Positions 1-11,600 of a stretch of 64,000 nt of DNA are shown here, one piece after another. The notes below the pieces were generated by a model. That model was not told the origin of the DNA. It made no database searches and worked only from the letters and a program-made list of their open reading frames with translations. Numbering within the stretch: the stretch's first letter is position 1; each line of letters starts with the position of its first letter. The stretch covers positions 34,302,737 through 34,366,736 of the forward strand of contig CP137672.1 in NCBI GenBank assembly GCA_037976565.1, written 5' to 3'. Both the position numbers and the translations under genes were made by a program. This DNA is from Mesocentrotus franciscanus. Its lineage: Eukaryota; Echinodermata; Echinoidea; Camarodonta; Strongylocentrotidae.

Positions 1-3000
1 TCATGCCTATGTCTATAAAAACAAAGTTATAAAACCATGTATATTTTCACAATGCGTTGTAAAAGAATCGAAATGTTAGTGATCTCTGCATGAGTTCAAA
101 AATCCCTATGAAATTGTTGCATTCATTTTTTAAAACTACTTCATGAAAATAAATCGGAGTGAAAAGAACGCGTCAATTTGTCTGTATGTGTCTCCTCTCT
201 TAGTCCCCTCTCTTAACAAGGGCTTTGGGCCACGCCCCTCTATGTAATCAACTCGTCTGCTGTGAGGCGCGATCATCCATCTTTCAAACTAAACTCATGC
301 TCCACGATACGATTAGGATCGTCTGCCGACGACAACACCCCAATATCGGACTATGGAAAAGATTTTCCGCCAAAGCAAGTCATTTTGACTTTAAAAGAAT
401 CTGTCATTTTGTTGTGAAATTAATTTTAAGATGACATGTTCGTAGCTGAATTTGTCTCACTGTTTAATAAATCTTACTGAATGTGCATGGCAAACGCGAC
501 ATTACAGGGATATTTAAATCTAGATGACTAAACACTTGTTCGGGCTCTGGGGCTTTGATGCCCCTTTTCTCTCAAACCGCTGACATTCAACACAAACAGT
601 ATTCAGATTTAATATTTTCCGTATACAAATGATCACATTTATTTATTTGTGGTGAATAAAATCGATCAGTTCTAATGGCATTATCATTAATTGCATTTCC
701 TTGATCGTTATTAAAAACAGACGGATTAGATGATCTAATTGAATCATGTGATATCAACAGAGGACCAAAGTAAATCTGCGTGGGGCAGATTACTCACAGC
801 TTCAGATTTTGTATCACTGATATACAGAAAAATAAGCGGTAAATTATTTTCGTATAGTGTGACACATATTTTTTTATACCGATGCTAGAGGAGCTAAATG
901 ATTCCCTAAGTTAGTACCAGTGAATATGCTTAGTCCAAGCTCAAAACGTATCAGTTAATCGCTTCATGGGAAGCATTATTCACTAATGCATACAGACGAA
1001 ATAAATCTGTTGTGACAGTCCCAACGATGGCCATTCAGGAATCCTTTTACAATGATATCAATTTAATTAGCACACCTAATCATTTTCCATAATTACACTG
1101 TCTGTAATCTTCGTGCAATCCCATTATTACAGAGATCCATCATGCCCTGTCCTCTCTTCTTAAAACACCTGTTGAATTCGATTTTAAATGTTTTGTAATA
1201 GTCACAATTCATTTTGTTGCAAATGAACTGAAACAGGAAGTAAGTGATGTTTAAGGATCAAACCTTTACAGACAAGGTGTGTCTAGGACGGAATTTAACC
1301 TACAAGCTTACCAAACGATTAAGTATCCTCCATTTGATTTGCAAAGTATTAACTGCTATTGGACTAACCTTCCCTGCATCAAGGCAAAGTCATTAATGAA
1401 TTATAATTAGGCAACCCCTTTGCTTTCCGTACTCTATAGCTTGCTTCCGAAGTTAAAGAGGCCTACTTGGTCTCAACGATTCTTTGTAATAGCCCCCCTC
1501 TAAATTGAACTTGAAGCCTTAGATCGGTTCATTTTTATATAGAGAGCTTCGAGTTTGTTCAAGACAAAAATCTCCAAATGGGCTACCAGCTCTTTCCATT
1601 TTTCTCGATGTAAACTAAACGTCAAATTATAATTTTATTTTGACCCCAACTTTAAGCATAAAGGATGTTCCTGTATGTCATTCTCTATATAATGTGTTTT
1701 TATGATGTAAATGATATGATCATCACGTTTACCGTCGCGTGTAAAGATCGGAGACCCTTATTTAGCTGATCAATAACAACACCTAAAAATAGCTGAAAAG
1801 TGATATATGTGGAATATGTTTCGGGCGCATTATGATTCTGCGTTTTGGAGGCACGTGAGGCATAGTCACTCTGACAGATCGGGTGAGGGTGAGCCAATGT
1901 AGCGGTTTCTCATGTCCCGTATATGGGTACTTGCGGATTCCTCTCTAGTACCTTGGGAGTACCCTGGGGGTACAATCTTACACCTTCCTTCACCTAAAAT
2001 ACTATAGCATCACGTTCAAACGAGAGAAGACCTTTGTAACTGACCGCATGATAAATATTTTTATGCTAAAGCAAGTGAACGTCTTCTAAACAGTCACCCA
2101 TGCCATGAACTCCTTACACCAACTAAACGGTCACGGCTGTATAAGATCTGTAAGGTGTCATGGACTATCATAAATAATTTCTTAATATCTCGCGTGGCTT
2201 CTGTAGAGCCAATGAGAAGGAAGTGCAGAATGCCAATTTCCTTAGGTATTCACATGGGCCGCCAAGCGTTCCGTGCATGATGGTGCAGATATTAAATATG
2301 TGTTCTCTTGCACATCGTGATTGGTTAAGGATGGGAAAGGGATGTGGAGGCCACAAATGGAAATGGTGCATTCGTCTTGGGGGCTGGAGGCTGGGGATTA
2401 GATGTGATATCACCAAGAATTATTCTCTCTTTAAAGCAATGGAATATTTCTAGCAAACTTGTTCTATACATGAACAAAATGGTAATCAGATCTCCTATCT
2501 ATTGCTCAGGGTCGTTAATGTATTTAGCCTAGAATACTTTCTACCATCGAAATTCGGAAAGGACGAGGTCCGAATCATTTTTTTTTATATCTTGTACTGT
2601 ATAAAGATGTAGAAAATGAAAATTTTCACACAAAAATTAGACACAGTTCGACAAAACTTGTACGAGAGTCACACGAAAACATGTTCCCATGAAACGTGTC
2701 GATAATTAGTCATACTACCTCAAGGACCCCATACCCACCCTCTAAAGTGTAGTCTAACCTTTCATTCGTCCACACCGAGGTATCCTGTTCCCCTCCAAAT
2801 TAATCCTCGTAATGACCGATGATGGATCTTTGCTATTACCCACTACCCTGTCTTAACAGTCCCTTACCAAGTCACGACTTTAGGCTTGCACACATCTGTC
2901 ATGTCGTTGACTAACCCACCTTCAGCTGTCTCTGCTGATAATCTCACCCCGTTTATGTTTTATAAGAGATCTAGTGAAAAACTTTCGAGGTGAAATCCCT

Positions 3001-5217
3001 TGAAAATGCTCAAGACTTTTGTTGTTGTTGAGAAGTTAGGTCATTAGTGTAGCAAATTGATAGATTCCCTGAAGTTATGAAAGATGCGCACTTGATTATA
3101 CTGTAAAGGACTGTAAATGTGACTTCTTTCACTTTAGGCAACCGTTCTTTGTAGATGGAAGCCAAGTTCCCGCCTATAGTATGTTTTTTCCCCTATGATA
3201 AGTGATTAGGACTGAGAGAAGTCAGATTTCTTTTTGAAAATAGCAAATTGATTGCTCCACAATATCCTTAAGATTAGAATGGGACAGTCTACGCCAAGCA
3301 CCCTATCGAATAATCTTTTAAAAACGCTTGTAATAGTTGTGAAATCGAGAATGTTAAGACCAAAGGAGTATTCATGTCACATCATAAGTGGCAAGCAATT
3401 AACAGACGCCAACATAATCAAACTATAAAGAAGAAGAATATGAGGAGGTGGAGTATGACTTTTGTCGGACAAAAAGGAAAGGTGTATGATGGTATCAGGT
3501 CCGCAGTCAGGTCCGCAGCAATGTCTAGAGAGTTTCTTGACGTCATTCTGTATCTTAAATCTTACTGTTTCTTGTGGGTAATTAGAGAGAGAGAGATAGT
3601 AATTAGAGAAGGTTATATAGGTTAGACCGGTCAATCAAAGGTCTCAGGAGTAGCCGGGATGAGTCACTTTCTTGATGCATTTACTGGCGATCGAGACAAC
3701 CGTAACTCCTGGTGAAATATCACGATCAATTTGAGATTCTTGTGTGATAATTCCCGGGCACTCTCTCTCCTCTTCTCCATTTCGGAGCCTTACTTGAAGA
3801 AGTGAATCCCTAATACCTCAGCCACACTGCCAAACCAACTCCACATCGATTTATTTTTGGCCAATTGGTGTAATGTTTTGTTCGGTTAAGTGTCGGCTTT
3901 GTCGATGTGACTGAGGTATCAGTTTATGTTGGCACATGCCGTCCTATCGCAGATTTTCATACTGACATGAATATTTTATTGCTCAGATATTCAAAACATT
4001 GGTATATGCCTTGTAAACGTACATTGAGAAAGAGAGGGATGGAAAAAAGTCATAGAAGTATTATTTCGAGAACCACTCATCACTAAATCCTATTAGTATT
4101 ACCAAGGTTTCAAATCAACAGTCTCGTTCTGCAAGAATTCTTTAATGTCCCCAGCGATTTGAATGTGGTATGAGTCAACATCCTTATCTTTTAAATCAGA
4201 AATTCCTCAAAAAAAAATGAAGATATAGAACATGAATTTTCTTCAAATCGTGATAATATTTCTCATTAATTAAATACTTCGCTTTTAAACCACTGATGAA
4301 AATGATAACCAGTTTAGCATAGTATAAAAATCGGAGCCCCCTTTTTAAAGCTCGAAGCCAACTTCATGTCAAAATTGTTCATAACCGAGAGCCAAGTAAT
4401 CAATCAAGTCCTAACTATCAGCTTTACTATCAATAGATTTTAACCAGTTCTATACTAACTTTGTGGTTTCGGTATCATTGCTGACTAGATTTCACCATCT
4501 ACTAATCCCTCTCCTGACACCTGTTTGCTACGATCATGTATTTTTCCTTTGCCGTTTCCTAGATAAAAAAAGCGCGCTCTGTCCGATGTTCCTCTCTGAC
4601 GTTATAAATCACCATGGTGGCTTAATATATAAATAAATGCAGGCTAGTCTCCTGACTTAATTTACGACGATTATATCAATCATATCAAAGCCAAGACACT
4701 TTGGAACAGATTAAAGCTGTTAAATTATAAAGACATACATTTTTCTTTTCATAGAATTTCTTTTCTGAATCAGTAACTTTGGCAGAGCGGACACTTCGAT
4801 AGAAGTATGACGTAAAATCACAACACCTTATTTTACACTAATGTAAAAATGAATTGAAACCAACCCTTTGATGTATTTGAGTTTTTTTAGGACGATAAGT
4901 ATAAAAAATGTTAAATTGTATTTTACAAAGGCGCCAAAGGAAATCTAATCAAATACCACACATGTTAAAGGGTCTGATATTTGAAACCTCAGGAAATTTG
5001 TAGATTATATATTTGTTATACATGTACTTGCATCAGTTGCATGTATAACAATTAAAATGCATAACAATTATAACAAGTAAAAATATATACAATATCTTAT
5101 GAAGATAGTCTAAGGAGTGATAGTGTAATACCTTACTCTGATAGTCACTTCAATACTTATTGATAAATAAATGCGTCACGGTTAATATTCTTCATTTTCT
5201 CTCTCTTTGAATGGCAG
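1..5217. other. No recognisable gene; 5' flank or first intron of the carbonic anhydrase gene
   Basis: I see no exon-like open frame with good splice sites here and no RNA gene. The carbonic anhydrase exon at 5218 starts in mid-codon, so at least one upstream exon with the start codon and signal peptide must exist. It is either further upstream than the window or a short exon in this stretch that I could not identify. The sequence is A+T-rich single-copy-looking DNA with no long repeat that I can see. Confidence 0.5.
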
Positions 5218-8200
5218 GTGCAAACTGGCACTATCACCAGCATGGACCATTGGGTAAGTAATATCTTCCTCTTGTTTCTGTCAGATTAATTATATAGGCC
5301 TATATTATTATGAAAAGTTAGATTTCAATGTGTCTTTTTTTTGTATAACCTGATAGAAATGAAACTCCTCTTCATAGTCCTGATGTGAGGGATTCTATTC
5401 ATAACATGAAGTTTAAGCTTCTACCAACCTTAAAATTAAGTAAAGGTGAGCTTTCTTCCAATGCTGTAGACTTTGTCAAGCCGATGATTCCTACACACAC
5501 TTTCTTACTGCCTCCTGCCTAGAGATCACTGTTTTATTTATGAGTAATGATTCTAATCCAGATGGATTATTTCATCTTTCCTGACCAGCATTAAGATTCA
5601 AAGTTTTATTCATTTTTTGTAAATCTTTACCTTAATTATGTTTCAGGACCGGAAAACTGGCCGAGCATCCCAGGATCACATTGCGGTGGTAGGCAACAGT
5701 CACCAATCAATATCGAATCCCGTTCTGTCATCCAGGCTGACCTGGGTGAATTCGTCTTCGACGGTCTGCAAACATCCTACGGTACACAGGTTGGCGGTGG
5801 AGGAAACCAAGGTGGCAGTGGTTCCAACTGGGGTGGACAAGGCGCAGGTGGAGGCGGCGGCGGCGGCGGCGGCGGTAACGGGAACTGGAACTGGAACAGT
5901 TGGTGGAACGGCAACGGATGGGGAGGCAACACCGGAGTTGGACAAAACGCCGTCGGAAACCAACATCCGCAATGGAGTAATCCTTTCGGCAACCTTCAGA
6001 TGGGACCCAAACCGACAGTAAATCCATACCAGCCTTTTGGCATGAACGGACCCGAAAGAATGTTCACAACAGACAACAATGCGAATGCAGTGGCTCCCAG
6101 AGCTCTCCACCGTTACAACTCAGCTCCAACGACAAAAGTAGAGGTTTCAAACGACGGTCATACTCGTAAGCATTTTCTAGCGTATATTGTAAATCACTAC
6201 AACAATCGTTCATGTTTGATCTCACTTTTTAAGAATCGAAAAATATAATTAATTGAAATTAAGTGCTCATTGTGAATTAAACAAAATTGGATGGTTTACA
6301 TTAAAAAAATAAATGAGTTAACAAATAGAACTAATCACCAGAGAAATAAATATTCGCTCATCCAGTTCCAATTCAATACAATGATAACAATTCAGTGAGT
6401 TAGATACAATGCTAACTAATCTTTTTTTTCAAAAGGATGAGCTCCAGACAGAGCAGACAGAGCGTGAGAGTGGAAGAATTTCTATTTCTGGATAAGGGGC
6501 ATTGTACGCTTCAATGTGATAATAGAGTAAACATGATGGTAATGGTAGTTGTAACTTTTACATGTTAATCTATGATCATTGCTTTAGTGAAAGTCAGTAC
6601 GGAAGGCATGTACGTGCTGAGAGGAGGTGGACTGCCTTTTGATGCCAAGCCAGCTCAACTTCATTTTCACTGGGGAACCACACCCGAAAGAGGTTCAGAA
6701 CATACCATCGACGGAAAGCCCTTCTCTGCTGAGGTAATAATGCTACTGCTGCTGCTGCTGATGATGATGATGATAATAACTATTGTGATGATCCTTCTGG
6801 TATGTTATTCTGGTCTGCGCAGTGAAGCTTAAGGTGAAGTGCGGTGTGCGCAGTTCCGACCCCACCCTTTTATACCCAAGGTTCGACTGACATAGCCTAC
6901 CTAGCAAGCTGGGACAGTGACAGTGTAATCCATAGGTCGTAGAGTTTTTTTAAACATTTTTTGTAAGTGACCTTCTCCTAGGTAGTTTGGATAGCCGTCG
7001 GTTACCAAAAGCCGGTGATGATGCTGCTGATGCTGGTGATGTTGATGATGATAATAATTATAGTAATAATAATAATAATTTTAATAATAACAATAAGCCT
7101 AATAGTTATGATGATAATACAAGTTATATTTAGCGCCTTTTGAGTTGCAAATGTTTATTAACGTGCTTTCGGTCTAAAGCAACACGGTCGTAAAGACTTT
7201 CGAAAAATCCCCTTTGGTAATTTCAATAGCCCTGTACATCAACTACTGAGATATGCGCACCGTACAATGTCTGACGTATCACGTAGTACCAACATGTTTT
7301 CTATGAGATGTGCAGTAAGGGTTTGAAGTTGTCCCTGAGTTGATTTCACGAAAAACACTTGCGATCATGGTTAACGTACCTTTCTAACCCCCCCCCCCTC
7401 CCCATCCGATCCCTTACCCGCTCACACGTCGTATCATTAAAGAAATGTTACACACTCACACGCACATTTTTTTGGGACTAAAGTGACATTGGAAACTGAA
7501 TTATAGTGATCTTCCAATTAATAAAACATATTCTTCTCCTTCCCCCCACCATCTCTATTATAGCTTCATCTTGTTCACTACAATGCTAAATACAGGACCG
7601 TCGGTGAAGCAGTCAAACAACCCGATGGTTTAGCTGTTCTCGGATTCTTCATCCAGGTATGTCATTTATATGGTTATTGAAGTTTATTTAGATAATCGTT
7701 GAAACACGACAACAGCTGGAAAACATTCACAGTAGCAGTAAAATGACAATATTGCTGAGATTGAGATACATAATTCTTCATACGCATGAAAAGATTACAA
7801 GTGAAAAATCGCCTACCATTATTTGATATTTTCAAAAAGCTTTACATTTATTTCATTAATGAGTATGGAAAAGATATAAATCAAAAGAAGTTGCCGAGAT
7901 AAATCAAGTTGCCCGATAGGCGGATTATGAAGAATTATATGAGGCTTTTAAAGTATTTGAATAGGCCTTCATAAAACCAACAAAATGTTGGTAAATGCTA
8001 CAAAGAGTTAGTTGAAAGCAATGTTAACATAGATAGGTAGAGCAGAATGTCCAGAAAGCCTTCGACAGGAAGCATAGTGTATCGAGGCATACATAGAACA
8101 CCTTTAAAAAGTTTTGTTAAGTACAGTGGTCCTTCAACAGGGGGGGGGGGGTGTGCCCTGGGCCCACCCAAACGTGGGTATAGAATATTGGTCAATCAAA

Positions 8201-8646
8201 GCCACAACATCCATCGAAGTTTTTTTAGACAGATTAATAGATCGACGTCGTTTTTGTAAGTGTGCAGATGGGACATATTCAACGTGATCGAAGACGCTTA
8301 TTCCGTGCTCTCGCATTGAACGTCAACGACACCAAATGGTCGCCTTAGGCTCGCGCTTGAATTGGATTTGAGACTCCAAGTCAATGCTCTTTGGCATCCA
8401 GAAATTGGTATAATATGATAAATCGTTAAGTACAAATTTGTGTTAGTATTGCAGCAATACATCAGTCCCACCACCAAACAGACTCCATTCCGACTCCGAA
8501 CCGAACAATTCTTTGCCATTAGGGGTAATAAAATGTTTGCTCGGTCTCCTGCCGATATCGTTGGTGTGACTGGGATGTTATAGTGGTGATGGCGGTGGTG
8601 ATGGTGGTGGTGGTGATAGCAGTAGTAGTAGTAGTAGCAGTAGTAA

Positions 8647-8688
<42 letters not shown>

Positions 8689-11600
8689 CAATAGTAGGAG
8701 GAGTAGCAGCAGCAGTGAAAGTTGTTAGTAATGTTATATTGTGATATTCTCTATAAAAAAATGAAACATTTGCACCATCGTGTTTTTCCATTCTTCATAT
8801 TTCATCCATTTAGGCTTCAAGTATTGATAACCCCGCATACGATGCTATATTAGATTACACGGCAGGCGTGCGAAGAAAAGGTAAGTTCTTATACCAAACC
8901 CCATTTTATACGGTTGTACATAAATTTTACACTTTACCTCTTTGTTTATTAATTACAGGACAGTGGTAGTTATGAAAATCCTGCCTTTGATCCTCTTCTT
9001 GATATCACAGAAAATGTTAAGTTCAAAGGTGAGTATTGCGATGGATTTTATTGCCATGGCAACCCCTCCGTGTATCCAAATGATCCTGTCATTCGCTTCT
9101 CAGGCAGTCCTCCCTCATGATTGCATGAAGCAGTCCTCCAGCTTCTCGCTTCTTCATCATTCATGCACATATTATCCACGACTTCCGTATTATTTGAAAG
9201 AGGGGTGAGTTGGCACTTTGCCCCCTCCTGAAAGATTCATGACCAAGAAAAGAACAAACGCAACTACATTTTTTATGTACTATAGCAGGTTAGGAAATCA
9301 CTTCTCAATGTGCAAGTCTATCACTAACATGATTGCAACTACTTTCGAAAAATCAACTCAAGGGCAATTTCAATAGCGTATTCTATGTCCTATAGAAGTC
9401 ATGTTAGGATTACGTAATACATCACTGTAATGTTCGCACATTTGAAAAGATGACGTGCAATGCCAGTGAAATTGCCTGGAAAACGCGATGGATGATTGCA
9501 ACTACTTTCCAAAAATCAACTCAAGGGCAATTTCAATAGCGTATTCTATGTCCTATAGAAGTCATGTTAGGATTACGTAATACATCACTGTAATGTTCGC
9601 ACATTTGAAAAGATGACGTGCAATGCCAGTGAAATTGCCTGGAAAACGCACAAAATACTAAAAACATTCTCGATCTATCCGTTCGTGCTTTCCTGTTTTC
9701 TCCCCAAATAATTATATTAAGACTAGGGCCCCTCAAAAGGTGGTTTCGTTGCTGAACTCTAGGGACCATCGTAAGGTCAGTTGTTCCCCCTCTTGGAGTA
9801 AGGTTTGGATACTCCACTGCACAATAACCTTTGCGGAAAATGATAGAACGCCCCCACCCGGAGTTGGTTTTTAAAGCCCGACACACACTACACGATCTTC
9901 CTGCGAACCGATTTTTGGAAATAATGGAAATTATGTTAGATATAGAAATCTAAACAAACATCTTCCTGATGCCTAGGTTCTAAATAATGATAAGAATGCC
10001 AACAACCGGCATTGTTAGAATAAAGTCAGAATAAAGTCAGAATAAAAGCCGAATAAAAGCCGAATCGTCGTTAAATCGTAGACTACCACACTACTGGTAT
10101 GACGTAACTACGATTCTGAACCGATTTAGCTATTCCTCCTCCAAGGAAGCGTGAAATTCATTTAAATTCTAATTTGATTAACCATACAAGTTTTCAAATC
10201 ATCGATCATTAAAAATTTAAAAGTTTGAATGTTCATATGAATTGCTTTTGCAAATTCTTCCAACATCGGGTCGTAGTAAGATCGCATAGTGTTTGGTGGG
10301 CTTAAGATTCGCGTTCAGTTAGACAGGACACCTGCAATGTCCTCCACTTCTCTCAGAGTTTCATTTTTCGTCGCATATTCTACTCTGGACTTTCTCCTAT
10401 GTTCTTACGCAGAAAGATTTTAGACTTATCTTGATCCATTAATCCATTATAGTTGATTCATTCTGTCTAATCAATCACTTTATCTTTATCTTTACGTGCG
10501 TGCCAATATCGGTGCTTATACTCACACAAAATTACTAGAGCTTACACTGCTTCACTAAATCGATAACGTAATGGATGTTGCTTTTAACATGCTTTTAATC
10601 ATCTAACTCTGAATGGCATGATCATTTAGTGTTTATCAGGCTTAAAGTAATCTTAATGCTAAATATATTACTCATTACGGATGTAGTATCGAAAACAATA
10701 TCGCTAGTGATATTCGTTTGTCTCGCAGTGTATGGTCAACAAGGGATCTACAAGATCACGACGTTTCGTGCGCCGCTGCACCTGACGAAGTGTTGCAGCG
10801 GCGCACGAAACGTCGTGATCTTTTAGATCCCTTGTTGACCATACACTGCGAGACAAACAAATATCACTAGCGATATTATTTTCGATAGAGTAATCTTGAT
10901 AGCAAATACTATGTTCCTAAATACCGTTTCATTGCATTAGTAGAACACCGTGATGTGAAATGAATACTTGGTCATCTTATACGCCTCCCACCTCCTTTAT
11001 CCATTTTCCAAAATAACCAATGGCATAATATAGTTTTCTGTACATAATGAATGATCCTATCTTTAGTTAGAGCCCACCTCCTGTCACGTAGTGACAATCC
11101 CTATAACCTCTAAATATTGTCATTTATCCTTCCAACTTTTCTAGCAACCCAAAGACTTTCCTTTGCTTCTTAACCACCCCTTAGAAGTGCACTTTTGAAT
11201 GTAGTAGAATAGATTTCATCTGTATTGGATGTGAACTGTGTATTTTCGGTTTTGACTGATTTTTTTCTTCTTTTGTTGTACAGTATGATTATGTCTTACT
11301 TTGCAGAGAACTCCTCGCTAAGCATAAATAATCCCTTTATTACTCCATATAAATCAGATAAGATCTCATATAGGACCTCTCTAATATTACCCCATTACAC
11401 CACGGGGGTGGTAGCCGTCAACTTGACCTAAATATGATTGAGGAAACTAAAGACCAGTGGTTGTCAGCCTCGGTGTGGTCGTGGGCTCATGGGGTTGTTT
11501 TGGTGGATTTTATAAGGATAGTGAATTATCAAAATGCAAAATACCCCATTTAAAGACAGGTTTTATCTATTACCATTGATGTAGGCCTACTTTACTTTTA

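Noticed and set aside
2223..2532. Overlapping plus and minus frames of 62-82 codons near 2.2-2.5 kb
   Set aside because: No motif, no splice context, and composition like the surrounding noncoding DNA.
5700..6110. Long minus-strand frames (99-136 codons) opposite the carbonic anhydrase exon
   Set aside because: They are the complement of the Gly/Asn-rich coding segment, rich in Pro/Ser/Arg by composition, with no domain and no splice support.
8519..8791. Thr-rich 90-codon minus frame
   Set aside because: It is produced by the (AGT)n microsatellite.
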